Assembly: GCA_965261585.1 (NCBI GenBank)
Contig: CBDHDN010000047.1
Span: 1 to 19,649, forward strand
Direction of reading: 5' to 3'
Source: CBDHDN01 sp965261585
GTDB taxonomy: Bacteria; Pseudomonadota; Alphaproteobacteria; UBA6615
DNA length: 19,649 nt
Part shown: positions 1-9,527 of the stretch, piece after piece
Layout: every line of letters begins with the position of its first letter
Position numbering within the stretch: position 1 is the first letter of the stretch
Notes under the pieces: generated by a model
Databases searched by the model: none
The model's input: only the letters and a program-made list of their open reading frames with translations
Told to the model about the DNA's origin: nothing
Position numbers and translations under genes: made by a program

Positions 1-126
1 GGTGTCGATCGTCTCCTGCCGCAACTCGTCGGCCAGCTGGCGCAGCTTGCTCTCCGGCAGACCGCGCAGATCTCTCGGCAAGCTGACCTCGTCCAGCAAA
101 GATGTATTGCTACCCGCCTTGGCCAT
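1..126 (-). CDS. dxs: 1-deoxy-D-xylulose-5-phosphate synthase, N-terminal part
   Basis: The first 42 codons of a minus-strand gene that runs off the left edge. The translation contains LLDEVSLPRDLRGLPESKL followed by QLADELRQETIDT, the characteristic opening of DXS, which condenses pyruvate and glyceraldehyde 3-phosphate in the first step of the MEP isoprenoid pathway. The ATG at 126 is preceded by GGGGGAG at a good spacing, which fixes the start. It lies 55 bp downstream of ispA on the same strand, the usual ispA-dxs order in alphaproteobacteria. No defect is visible in the short part seen; the thiamine diphosphate binding and catalytic regions lie outside the window. Confidence 0.88.
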   Translation of the reverse strand, partial: MAKAGSNTSLLDEVSLPRDLRGLPESKLRQLADELRQETIDT

Positions 127-181
127 GGACTCCCCCTACGTGCCGCCCGCGGTTACTGCCTGTCCCATTTCGCCGCGCGAT

Positions 182-1171
182 CTAATTTCGTCGTTCAATT
201 ACAAAACGCGCAATCCCTACTCAACGGGTATGCGCTTTCATCGAACATATCAAGACGGGCGACGGCCGTGGCAATCAGTTCGCCGGCACGTGACCGGGCG
301 CCCTCGATGCCCAAGCAGCGCAACGAACGTTGCCTTGCCGGCCTCGGCGTCCTGTCCGGTCGGCTTGCCCAACTCCGCCGCCGATCCCTCTGCATCCAGC
401 AGGTCGTCGCGAATCTGGAAGGCCAGGCCAAGGTCGCGCGCGTAGTCGCACAGCGCCTGGCGGGCCCGTTCATCGGCTCGCCCCAGGATCGCGCCGGCCT
501 CGCAGGCGACGCCGATCAGGGCGCCGGTCTTCAGACGCTGCAGCCGCGTGATGCCGTCGAGGTCGCCGGTCGCACCGCGCTCATCGAGGCCGCCTTCTTC
601 GAGGATATCGATCATCTGACCGCCGACCATGCCGTCCTTGCCCGCCGCCGCGGCAACGGCGGCGACGAGGGCCGCGCGCACCTCGGCATCGGGATGGGTC
701 TGGGGGTCGGCGAGCACGGCAAACGCCTCGGTCAACAGACCGTCGCCGGCCAGTACGGCGGCGGCGGCGTCGTACGCCTTGTGCGTCGTCGGGCGGCCGC
801 GGCGCAGGTCCGCTGTCGTCCATCACCGGCAGGTCGTCATGCACCAGGCTGTAGCAATGGATCATCTCGACCGCCGCGGCCGTCCGCAGCGCACTTTCGC
901 GCGGCACGTCGAACAGCGCCGCGCTGGAGACGACGAGGAACGGCCGCAACCGCTTGCCACCGGTGAGACACGCATAGCGCATGGCTTCGACGACCCGTGC
1001 CTCCGGCCCGTCGACGGGCGGCAACAGGCTGTCCAGCGTCGCCGTCACCGCCGCCGCCGTCGCGGCGAGCGCCTGGCGCAGCGGCGTCGCGCTGCCCTGC
1101 CCGGCCGCTGTCTCCGGGCCCGCCCCGCCGCCGACCCCGCCGGCGACGGCCACGCCCGAGCGCTGGTTCAT
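182..1171 (-). pseudogene. ispA: Farnesyl (polyprenyl) diphosphate synthase, three frameshifts
   Basis: Short-chain trans-prenyltransferase that would condense isopentenyl and dimethylallyl diphosphates. The N-terminal frame holds GGKRLRPFLVV and the first aspartate-rich motif in SLVHDDLPVMDDS. Homology then continues in two further frames: LRRGRPTTHKAY, LAGDGLLTEAFAVL and GKDGMVGGQMIDI, next IEGARSRAGELIATAVARLD, and finally IARFVIERRN with a TAG at 182-184. Each shift is explained by one extra base, at about 810-811, 310-312 and 215-221 (the first two in short C runs). Start chosen at ATG 1171, preceded by GGGGGGA; a TTG at 1186 lacks a comparable site. As read, the protein stops soon after the first catalytic motif. 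It is either truly inactive or affected by sequencing error. Confidence 0.88.
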
Positions 1172-1222
1172 TCGTCGTCCCCCCAAGACCCACGAGATGC
1201 ACGAGCCTCCAACAAGCCAATC

Positions 1223-2985
1223 GTAACCGGGGCAAAAGACCGGGCGGCTAGGCCATTTCCATGCATCGTTGTCTGACGAGGCCGGGTAGAGATGGCACCG
1301 GTGTTGCGTTCGGGACCTGGAGACGGTCGCCGAGATAATGCCAATATGAGATCCCGAGCTTTCGGCAGGTCTTCATCAGCCCGATGAAGGTGTCGCGGGC
1401 CTGCTTGCCGGATTGCGAGCGGGTGCCGGCGGAGAGTTTCGCCGGGTGACCATGGCGCGGATGTCGTTTTCCGAGCCATTGGTATTGAGCGGCACCTCCG
1501 GGCGGTCGAGGACGACCAGCAATTCGAGCCTGTTGGCGTGGATACGCGCCAGCAGCCGATCCAGGGTGATGAAAGCCGGTTTTACTGGTGAAGAGCGCAT
1601 CGAAGCGGCGCGCCAGTTGCCCGCCGAGCCTTTTGCTTGGCTTTCGGCGATAGGCTTCAGAGCGGCGTAGAGCGACCAGAGTCGGGCTTGTATGCGTTCC
1701 TTTTCCCGCCGCTGGTGATCGGTGAAGGCATCCAGCTTGTGGATCAACCGCTCGGCGTGAACCCAGCACAAGGCATGCCGGCCGACATTGAACTGACCGG
1801 CGTCGTCGCTGAGGATCACGGTGTCGGCCAGCAGTCCGTGCGCCTGGATGGCGCCCCACAAAGCGCCTTCGGTGGCGATCCGCACCGGCTCGGGATGGAC
1901 GTTCAGGGCGGTAATGCCAAGCTGCTCCAGGTGGGCCATCCAGGCCCCTTCACTGGCAAAGCGCCGGGATTTACACCCGTTGCCGGGCGCTTCGGCCAAG
2001 CGGGCAATCACCGGGCCGGCCAGATTGCGCTTATGCATGTAGGCAAAGGCCGCCGCGTTGAGTACATAGTCCCCATGCCCGGCCTGCAGCAGCTCCAGGA
2101 AGTTCAGACGGCTCTTGGAAAAGGTCGTGCCAAACCAGGCGAACGCATCATTGCCGATCTGCGTCGTCACCCCGTTGCGATCGCCATGCCGGGCGCCGGT
2201 GTCGTCCACGCTGATCCAGGGTGCGCCTTCCAGGCCGGCGCGCAAGACCGCCTGGCTCTCGGCGACGAAATCTTCCTGGCCCTGGTTCAAGAGCCGCATG
2301 ATCTGGCGCTTGGAGATATCGACGCCGAGATCACGCAATAGTCTCGTCAAACGTTCCACGCTGGTTTGGGCCCCGTGGTATTGGGCCAACACGAAGCGGC
2401 GAAGCTCGGCGCCGAAATGACCCCGCGTCCCCGCCGGCAAGGGCGCCACCACATAAGCACCTCCGGGGTCAGCCAGCGCTCGCGGCGCAACAGAACATTG
2501 TACGGCCGGCAGACCAGATCCTGAACCAGATAATCCTCATAACCCTTGAAGCGCGAACCCGCCGGTGCCTCGGCCGCGACCACGCGCCTCTCATCGATCG
2601 CAACCCGGCCTTTCTTGGCCCGACGCCGCGCCTTGTTGGCCGCCCGACCCGCCTTGCCCCGAGACCGGGCTTCTCCATCCATGCCGCTGGGCTTGATATC
2701 CGGCGGCCCGGAAAGGCCTTTAAGGCGGCGGATCTCTTCACGCAACACCGCGTTCTCGGCACGCAAAGCCGCCTGATCTTCAAGAAGTTCCAAAACCAAC
2801 GCCTTCAGGGAGGTGATATCAGGCTCGTCGATATCCGGAGGAGATTCGGTCATAACCGGATCGAATCACAACAATGACGCACACGATATCGCTATCTTGT
2901 GGCGCGGCTCAACAATTGCCCCATATGTGGCGGATCAGACTCACCGCACCCGAGCCTCACCTGCCCGGCCTTTTGCCCCGGTTAC
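1223..2985 (-). mobile_element. IS66-family insertion sequence (1763 bp)
   Basis: The ends are inverted repeats beginning GTAACCGGGGCAAAAG, with two mismatches over about 25 bp, and start with the GTAA typical of IS66 elements. They are flanked by a perfect 8-bp direct repeat AGCCAATC at 1215-1222 and 2986-2993, the target duplication size known for this family. The only gene inside is one long transposase frame, with no tnpA or tnpB accessory genes, which fits the shorter ISBst12-like branch of the family. It inserted into the intergenic space between ispA and dxr, which point away from each other. Intact target repeats indicate a simple insertion with no later rearrangement at its edges. 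Confidence 0.9.
1248..2853 (-). pseudogene. IS66-family transposase, four frameshifts
   Basis: The N-terminus has a coiled-coil-like leucine and glutamate region (about residues 14-50), then a basic segment and the zinc-binding-like area typical of IS66 transposases. The central part carries the DDE catalytic core: aspartates in SVDDTGARHGD and ILSDDAGQFNV, and the glutamate in NTNGSENDIR. The C-terminus ends with CRKLGISYWHYLGDR and further residues. To read the whole protein the frame must change at about 2460 (one base missing), 1653 (missing), 1577 (extra) and 1438 (missing). Start taken at ATG 2853; its ribosome binding site is weak. As read it could not make an active transposase. Confidence 0.85.
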
Positions 2986-3138
2986 AGCCAATCAATCTAA
3001 ACTCTTGCATTGATTGCGACAACCGTACCCGGACCGGCCTGCGCCCGGGTGGGGGCGACGGCTCGCACAACGGTGGCGGCGGACCCCGGCATGGGCTAAA
3101 AGGCAGGGGTCACTGGCGCACGACCATGGGGGAATGAA

Positions 3139-4364
3139 TTGAGTCTGGTGTCGCCACTGCCACAGGCCGGCCGGCGCGCCCGCACCGCGGCCGCACCGCG
3201 GCGGGTCACCGTGCTGGGGTCGACCGGCTCCGTCGGCTGCAACACCCTGGACTTGATCGAGCGCACGCCCGAGGCCTTCGCAATCGAAGCCCTGACGGCG
3301 CATCGCAGTGCCGAGCGCCTGGCCGAGCAGGCCATCCGCGTCGGCGCCAAGCTGGCCGTCGTTGCCGACGAGGCCGAGTACGCGACGCTGCGCGCCGCCC
3401 TGGCTGGGACAGGCATCGAGGCCGCGGCCGGCACCGCTGCGGTTGTCGAGGCGGCCGACCGGCCGGCGGACTGGGTCATGGTCGCGATCGTCGGTGCCGC
3501 CGGTCTGGCGCCGACGCTGACCGCTGTCCGGCGCGGCTGCTACGTCGCCTTCGCCAACAAGGAGACGCTGGTCTCGGCCGGCTCGTTCATGATGGCCGAG
3601 ATCGACCGCTCTGGCGCCACCCTGCTGCCGGTGGATTCGGAGCACAATGCGATCTTCCAGACGCTCGAGCCCGAGCGCATGGACGCCGTCCAGCGCATCA
3701 TTCTGACGGCGTCGGGCGGCCCGTTCCGCACGCTCGACCGCGCCGCCATGGCCGCGGTCACGCCGGAGCAGGCGGTCGCCCATCCAACCTGGGACATGGG
3801 CGCCAAGATCTCCGTCGACTCGGCGACGATGATGAACAAGGGGCGGAGGTCATCGAGGCCCACCATCTGTTCCGGCTGCCCGGCGAACGGATCGAGGTGC
3901 TGGTGCATCCGCAGTCGATCGTGCACGGTCTGGTCGAGTACACCGACGGCTCGGTGCTGGCCCAGCTCGGCACGCCCGACATGCGCACGCCGATCGCCAA
4001 CACGCTGGCCTGGCCGGCGCGCATGGCGGCGCCGGTGAAGCGGCTGAACCTGGCCGAGATCGGCCAGCTGACGTTCGAGCCGCCCAATCCCGAGCGCTTC
4101 CCGGCCCTGCGCATCGCCCGCGCGGCGCTCGCAACCGACGACGGCGCGCCGACGGTCCTGAACGCGGCCAACGAGGTCGCCGTGGCAGCCTTCCTCGAGC
4201 GGCGCGCCGGCTTCCTCGACATCACCGACATCGTCGAGGCGACGCTGGCCGCCGTGCCGGCGCGGCCGCTGACTTCGCTTGACGACGTGTTCGCCATCGA
4301 CGCCGAGGCGCGGGAGGCCGCCACGCGGATCGCCGCCGCGCTGGGCGCCGCCGCGCGCGGCTGA
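3139..4364 (+). pseudogene. dxr: 1-deoxy-D-xylulose-5-phosphate reductoisomerase, one frameshift
   Basis: Second enzyme of the MEP pathway, NADPH dependent. The N-terminal Rossmann motif VTVLGSTGSVG, the substrate and metal region PVDSEHNAIFQ and ISVDSATMMNKG are in one frame. The rest, from AEVIEAHHLF through HPQSIVHGLVEYTDGS to the C-terminus, is in the next frame. Restoring one G to the G run at 3840-3843 joins them into about 408 residues, normal for DXR. The start is probably the TTG at 3139, preceded by GGGGGA; no in-frame ATG lies nearby. It begins 153 bp past the IS66 element and ends 11 bp before phnW on the same strand. Placement beside ispA/dxs is unusual, since dxr more often sits with uppS and cdsA. 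Confidence 0.9.
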
Positions 4365-4375
4365 GCCAAGCGGGC

Positions 4376-5506
4376 ATGGCGCGCCCGAGGCATCCGCCGC
4401 TGCTCTTGACGCCCGGGCCGCTGACCACATCGGCCGCGACAAAGCGCGCCATGCTGCGCGACTGGGGCTCGCGCGACCGCGACTTCATCGCCCTGACGCG
4501 CCAGGCACGCGACGGCGTACTGAGGGTCGCCGGCGCCGGCGACGCGCACACGGCCGTGCTGCTACAGGGCGCCGGCACCTATGCCGTCGAGGCCATGCTC
4601 GGCACGTTCGTGCCGCCGGACGGGAAGCTGCTGGTGCTCGTCAACGGCGCCTACGGCCGGCGCATGATCGACATTGCCGGCCGCCTCGGCCGCGCGGCAA
4701 CGGCGCTGACAACGCCCGAGGACACGCCGCCGGTCGCGGCCGCCGTCGCCCGCGCCCTCGCCGAGGACCGGGCGATCAGCCACGTCGCGGTCGTCCATTG
4801 CGAGACCACGACGGGCATCCTCAACCCGCTCGCGGCCATCGCCGACGTCGTCGCCGCGGCCGGCCGGCGTCTGCTCGTCGACGCCATGAGCAGCTTTGGC
4901 GCCATCGCCATCGACGCCGCGCGGCTGCCGTGCGATGCGATCGCCGCGTCGGCCAACAAGTGCCTCGAGGGTGTGCCCGGCGTCGCGATCGCGATCGCCC
5001 GCACCGACGCGCTGCGCGCCACCGCCGGCAACGCGCCGTCCGTGAGCCTCGACCTGCACGACCAGTGGCAGGCGCTCGAGGCGACCGGCCAGTGGCGCTT
5101 CACGCCGCCGACCCACGTCGTCGCCGCTCTCGTCCAGGCCCTGGCCGAACATGCGGCCGAGGGCGGCACGGCCGGACGCGGCGCGCGCTACGAACGCAAC
5201 TGCCGGGTTCTCGTCGACGGCATGCGCGCGCTCGGCTTCACGACACTGCTGCCCGACGCGCTGCAGGCGCCGATCATCGTCACGTTCCACGAACCGGCCG
5301 ACCCGGCCTTCGCATTCCCCGCGTTCTACGATGCGATGGCCGCGCGCGGCTTCGTCATCTACCCCGGCAAGCTGACCCAAGCCGCCACGTTCCGCATCGG
5401 CTGCATCGGCCAGGTCCACGAGCCCGACATGCACGACGCCGTTGCCGCCGTCGCCGACAGCCTGACTGAGCTGGGTGTCACGGACGGCGTCCCGGCACCG
5501 GGTTAG
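4376..5506 (+). CDS. phnW: 2-aminoethylphosphonate:pyruvate transaminase
   Basis: Intact 376-residue PLP enzyme of aminotransferase class V type. It interconverts phosphonoacetaldehyde plus alanine with 2-aminoethylphosphonate plus pyruvate. Visible family features: N-terminal LLLTPGPLTTSAATKRAML, the substrate-site region HCETTTGILNPL (141-152), the PLP-ring aspartate in LLVDAMSSFG (D169) and the Schiff-base lysine in SANKCLEGVPG (K195). ATG 4376 follows dxr closely, with only a weak AGCGGG ribosome site, so it may depend on read-through from dxr. The gene is convergent with ppd and the two stop codons overlap by four bases. With ppd and pepM nearby the direction is probably biosynthetic; PhnW also works in AEP degradation, but no phosphonatase (PhnX) is seen here. 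Confidence 0.93.
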   Translation: MARPRHPPLLLTPGPLTTSAATKRAMLRDWGSRDRDFIALTRQARDGVLRVAGAGDAHTAVLLQGAGTYAVEAMLGTFVPPDGKLLVLVNGAYGRRMIDIAGRLGRAATALTTPEDTPPVAAAVARALAEDRAISHVAVVHCETTTGILNPLAAIADVVAAAGRRLLVDAMSSFGAIAIDAARLPCDAIAASANKCLEGVPGVAIAIARTDALRATAGNAPSVSLDLHDQWQALEATGQWRFTPPTHVVAALVQALAEHAAEGGTAGRGARYERNCRVLVDGMRALGFTTLLPDALQAPIIVTFHEPADPAFAFPAFYDAMAARGFVIYPGKLTQAATFRIGCIGQVHEPDMHDAVAAVADSLTELGVTDGVPAPG

Positions 5507-6638
5507 CCTGCCAGGAACGCCTTGAACCGCCGCGCGACCTCCGGCGGCGTGACGGTCGGGCGGCCGAGGTTGGCCATGGAGCCCGGAGCGATGCGGGCGT
5601 GGATCAGGTGCGGGCCCGGCGTCGTCTGGGCCAACTGGAAGGCCGCATCGAAGCCGGCGAGGTCGTCGCAGACGGTGGCGCCGGCGTAGCCGCAGGCGAC
5701 CGCCGCCGCCGCGAAATCGACGTTCGCGGACACGGTCTGCTGGCCGCCGGTCGAATCGTGCACGCCGTTGTCGAGGATGACGTGGGTCAGGTTGGCCGGC
5801 GCTTCGGCGCCGATCGTGGCCAGCGTGCCCAGCTTCATCAGCGCCGCGCCGTCGCCGTCGAGCACGACGACGGGCCGGCCGACGTGGCGGGCGACGCCCA
5901 GGCCCATGCCGCTGGCACAGCCCATGGAGCCGACCTGGTAGAGGTGCTGCGGCCGGTCGGTGAGGGTGAACAGCTCGCACCCGCACTTGCCCGTCGTCGC
6001 GATGACGGCGGCATCGTCGCCGACCGCCGCCAACACACGTTCCAGGACCGCGACGCGGCGCGGCGGCGCACCGCCGGTCGCCGCGTCGGCGAGCCGGCCG
6101 CGCGGCCGCCGGCGGGGCGGGGCTGGTCCAGACCATCGGCGCGCACCGTGCCGTGCTCCATGACGAAGGCGAACGGCAGCTCCGTCTCCGCCATCGTCGC
6201 TTCGGCGGCGGCCAGGCTCGTGTCGATCTCGTCGGCCGTGGTCGGAAACGGCCGTTGCGCGACCCGCATGACGTCCAGCAGCGACTGGGTGATCTGGCCC
6301 ATCAGCGCGTGCTGCGGCTCGTCCTTGAGGCCGGGCTGGCCACGCCACGTGACCACCATGAGGGTCGGAATGCGGAACGGCGTGTTCAGCGACGTCAACG
6401 GGTTGACGGTATTGCCGAGGCCCGAGTTCTGGCACATGACGACCGTGCGCCGGCCGGCCAGCCAGGCGCCGGCGGCGATCGCCACGGCCTCGCCTTCGCT
6501 GGCCGCACCGACATAGGCGAGCGCCGGGTCGCTGATCGCCCGGTTGATGACCGGGGTCAGGAACGAGCACGGCACGCCGGTATAGAAGTCGAAGCCGCGC
6601 GCCCGCGCGGCATCCAGGAAGGCCGCCGCTTCAAGCAT
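5503..6638 (-). pseudogene. ppd: Phosphonopyruvate decarboxylase, one frameshift
   Basis: Thiamine diphosphate enzyme that makes the first step of phosphonate biosynthesis irreversible by decarboxylating phosphonopyruvate to phosphonoacetaldehyde. The N-terminal half (residues 1 to about 180) has FYTGVPCSFLTPVINRAI, the glutamate in GAASEGEAVAIAAGAWLAG, and MCQNSGLGNTVNPLTSL. The C-terminal half, in another frame, has ATTGKCGCELFTL, GSMGCASGMGLGVA and the ThDP motif VVVLDGDGAALMKLG continuing to LDNGVHDSTGGQQTV. A one-base deletion in the GC-rich stretch around 6095-6130 joins the halves into about 378 residues, the usual family size. ATG 6638 lies 13 bp after the pepM stop, so the two form an operon in the order pepM, ppd. 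Confidence 0.9.
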
Positions 6639-6651
6639 CCGCGTGACCTAG

Positions 6652-8322
6652 CTAGAACAAGTTGCGCGCGCTGGCCAGATCGAAGGCGTCGTTGACGTCG
6701 AGCCACTGCCCGGCGATGTAGAACGCCGTCACCCGCTCGCCGGCCGCGACCAGCCGCGCCAGCAACTCGGGCAGGCCGGCGCCGTCGCGCGTCCCATCGG
6801 CGGTCATCGCCGCGACCCCGGCGCGCACGCGCGCGGCCCCGGCCGCGGTCAGTTTCGCCAGGCCGATCCACTCGCCATCGGCCACGTCCCCGGCAACAGC
6901 GGCCCCGATCCGCTCGACCGTCACCGTGTCATCGTCGATCGGCACCTCGCTGAACGGCTGCGAGCAGACGACGAGGTCGCGCTGATGGTCGGCGGCGACA
7001 TCGGTGCGCTCGCGCCAGCGACCATCGATGGCGAGCACGATATCGCCCTCCGCGTCGAGCAGCCCCTCCAGGATGAAGCGGCGGAACAGGATGTCGCCGT
7101 AGCTCAACACGCAGTCGCCGGTCAGCCGGTCGATCGCCTGGAACAACGACGCGACCTCGCCCGTCGCCGCATAATCGTCGTTGTCGGCGTAGTCGACCCC
7201 CGGCAGATCGATCGCTTCCTTGCGATAGCCGCGCACGACGGTCACGTCGCGCACGCCACAGCCATGCAGCATCGTCACCAGGCGGCGCAGCAGCGGCTTG
7301 CCGCGGATGTCCAGCATGCATTTCGGCCGTTCGACCGTCAGGTCCTTCAGCTGCGCGCCGCGCGACGCGGCCAGGACGATCGCCGACGTCGGGCCGGCCG
7401 CGCGCGACAGATAGCGCCGCTCGGCCTCGCGCAGCTCGCGATTGTCCGTCAACTCGAACACCTCCTGGACGCTGGCGATCGTGCCTTCGACGCCGGCGAG
7501 GCTCTGCTCGTCCTGGATGCGCTGGCTGACGTCGCGCATCGCCGTGAGTGCGGCCCGCAGGTTGTGGTTCGCCCAGATCACGAGCGAGACGCCAGCGGTC
7601 CGGAAGCGGTCGGTCGGCGTGCCATAATACATCGTCGGGACCAGCACGATCGGGCAGCGGTCGTCCCACGCCGCGGCGAAGTCAACGACCTCGTCGGCCG
7701 TCTTCGCCTTCGAGTGGATCAGGATCGCGTCGGCCCCGGCCTCGTGATAGGCCGCGGCCCGGCGCAGCGCCTCGTCCATACCCCAGCCGGCGATCAGCGC
7801 CTCGATGCGGGCGACGATGGCAAAGTCGGGATCGGTCTGGCTGTCCTTGCCGGCCTTGATCTTGCCGCAGAACTCCTCGATGTCGGCCAGCGGCTGGGCC
7901 TCGCCGATGAACGAGTTCGTCTTCGGGAACAGCTTGTCCTCGATACAGACGGCGGCGATGCCGCGCTGGCACAGCTTGCGCACCAGGCGACGCATGTTGT
8001 TGAAATTGCCGTAGCCGGTGTCGCCATCGACCAGGATCGGCACGGTCGTCGCGTCGGCCATGAACTCCAGCGTCTCGAGCACCTGGGTCCACGACGCTTC
8101 GTTGTTGTCGCGCACGCCGAGTGCCGCCGAGATCGACAGCCCCGACGCCCAGATCACGCGGAATCCGGCTTCCTCGACGACCTTCGCCGACAGGCCGTTA
8201 TGGGCCTCCATGGCGAAGCTGAGCTCGGGCGATACCAGCTCCGCACGGAACAGCGCAGCCTTGGATGGACGGGTCGGCGCGACCGCATCCGATTGAACGG
8301 CGGTAAAAGGCCATCGTGCCAC
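6652..8322 (-). CDS. pepM: Phosphoenolpyruvate mutase fused to a nucleotidyltransferase
   Basis: Intact two-domain protein of about 557 residues. Residues 1 to about 305 are PEP mutase: MEAHNGLSAKVVEEAGF, VDGDTGYGN (aspartates near 99-101) and EDKLFPKTNS (128-137), the motif that separates true mutases from isocitrate lyase relatives. Residues from about 311 to the end are a MobA/GlmU-like NTP transferase with LAASRGAQL (317-325), ERPKCMLDIRGKPLL, YADNDDYAATGEVASL and SYGDILFR. Such fusions are known to pair phosphonate synthesis with nucleotide (probably CMP) activation, as shown for PntC enzymes. Start is uncertain: the frame stays open to an ATG at 8400, but homology begins near 8290, so GTG 8322 is preferred. 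No frameshift is seen, unlike ppd downstream. Confidence 0.92.
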   Translation of the reverse strand: MARWPFTAVQSDAVAPTRPSKAALFRAELVSPELSFAMEAHNGLSAKVVEEAGFRVIWASGLSISAALGVRDNNEASWTQVLETLEFMADATTVPILVDGDTGYGNFNNMRRLVRKLCQRGIAAVCIEDKLFPKTNSFIGEAQPLADIEEFCGKIKAGKDSQTDPDFAIVARIEALIAGWGMDEALRRAAAYHEAGADAILIHSKAKTADEVVDFAAAWDDRCPIVLVPTMYYGTPTDRFRTAGVSLVIWANHNLRAALTAMRDVSQRIQDEQSLAGVEGTIASVQEVFELTDNRELREAERRYLSRAAGPTSAIVLAASRGAQLKDLTVERPKCMLDIRGKPLLRRLVTMLHGCGVRDVTVVRGYRKEAIDLPGVDYADNDDYAATGEVASLFQAIDRLTGDCVLSYGDILFRRFILEGLLDAEGDIVLAIDGRWRERTDVAADHQRDLVVCSQPFSEVPIDDDTVTVERIGAAVAGDVADGEWIGLAKLTAAGAARVRAGVAAMTADGTRDGAGLPELLARLVAAGERVTAFYIAGQWLDVNDAFDLASARNLF

Positions 8323-8400
8323 TCTCGTTGATGCCAGTTTCTGTGTTGCGGCGCAGTGAAGCCGAGGCGGCGGGCGATGGCAATAGCTAGATGACCCCAT

Positions 8401-8423
8401 GCCCGATCAACGAGCGATCGGGC
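8401..8423. terminator. Possible stem-loop between fba and pepM
   Basis: A perfect 8-bp stem (GCCCGATC and GATCGGGC) closes a 7-base loop, AACGAGC. It lies 78 bp past the fba stop and upstream of pepM. There is no T-run on either strand, so it may act as a weak or Rho-assisted terminator, an mRNA-stabilising hairpin, or nothing. Confidence 0.3.
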
Positions 8424-8501
8424 ACCATGCCGGGGGCCGGTGCCGCGCGACCGCGCGTCAACGACGCCGACACTCGAACGGCCTACTGGCCACCCGGCCC
8501 G

Positions 8502-9527
8502 TCAGGCGGCCTCGTGCTGCTCCATCTCATCGTCGTAGTCGCCGGCGCAGGCCAGCGCGTTCATCTGGCAGCGATGCCGGAACACGCCCTGGGCCGCCGC
8601 CACGTTGGCGGACTGTCCCCGCCACGTGCTCAACACCGGCTGCTGCAGCGCCCGCCCATAACAGAACGTCAGCCGCCACGGCTGCGGGCCAAGTGCGTTG
8701 ATCGCGTTCAAATTCCGCGTCGCCTCGAGGTCCGACTGGCCGCCGGAAAGAAAGGCGATGCCCGGCACCGCCGCCGGCACGCACCGGCGCAGGCTTTCGA
8801 CGGTCGCCGCACCGACCTCGGCGGCGCTCGCCTGGCGCGGGCAGTCGGCGCCGGGCAGCACCATGTTGGTCTTCAGCACGGTCGCCTCGATGACCACGCG
8901 CTGTTTCTCGAGCTCGCGGTAGGTCGCAATCCAAGCCGCCTCGCTCGCCGCCCGGCACTGCTCGATATCGTGGTCGCCGGTCATCATGACGTCGGGCTCG
9001 ACGATCGGCCACGAGCCCGGCCTCCTGCGACAACGCGGCGACGCGGCCGAGCGCGTGGGCGTTGGCCCGGATCGCATAGCGGCTGGGCACCCCGTTGCCG
9101 ACCCGAATGGCCGCCCGCCATTTCGTGAAGCGGGCGCCCAGCGCGTGCCAAGCCGCCAGCCGGTCGCGCAGCCCGTCCAGGCCCTCGGTCACGAACTCGC
9201 CATCGCTGCCGGCCAGCGCATGCGGGCCGCCATCGGCGTTGATGCCGGCAATGATCCGCGCTCGGCGAGCATCTCGGGAAAGCGGCGGTCGGCGCCGGCG
9301 TCCATACGCAGCGCGTCGTCATAGAGGATGACGCCGCTGAGATACTGCTCCACGTCCGGCGCACCGAACAGAAGCGTACGATAGACGCGGGCGTTGCCCT
9401 CGTTCACCGGCACCGCGATCGGCGCGAAACGGTTCGCCAGGACGTCGGGCCCCTCGTCCGCGGCGAGGATACCTTTGCTGACGGCGACCATGGCGCGGGC
9501 CTTGGTTGCCAGCATGTCGATGCTCAT
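8502..9527 (-). pseudogene. Class I fructose-bisphosphate aldolase, two frameshifts
   Basis: Schiff-base aldolase cleaving fructose 1,6-bisphosphate to the two triose phosphates. The N-terminus (MSIDMLATKARAMVA, KGILAADEG, YLSGVILYDDALR) is in one frame. The middle (LRDRLAAWHALGARFTKWR, YAIRANAHALGRVAALS) is in a second. The C-terminal part is in a third, with IVEPDVMM, the Schiff-base lysine region EATVLKTNMVLPG and FLSGGQSDLEATRNLNAIN. One base is missing near 9256 and one is extra at 9009-9010. Corrected length is about 341 residues, as expected. ATG 9527 follows GGGGAGG. It overlaps the stop of the upstream phosphoesterase frame as ATGA, implying translational coupling. Class II aldolase is ruled out by the motifs. 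Confidence 0.9.

Noticed and set aside
3838..3846. Programmed frameshift in dxr (and similarly ispA)
   Set aside because: No slippery heptamer with a stimulatory structure, and no known programmed shift in these families; random indels occur in many neighbouring genes.
4562..6136. A 524-codon minus-strand frame opposite phnW and through ppd
   Set aside because: The part opposite phnW is an antisense shadow, and the ppd part is in the wrong frame for that protein.
6985..8331. A 448-codon plus-strand frame opposite pepM
   Set aside because: It mirrors the clear PEP mutase-nucleotidyltransferase in a GC-rich genome; composition rich in Arg, Gln and His and no domain recognised.
8198..8383. Small minus-strand gene upstream of pepM
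   Set aside because: It overlaps the pepM N-terminus in another frame with no recognised motif; could only matter if the pepM start region has an indel.
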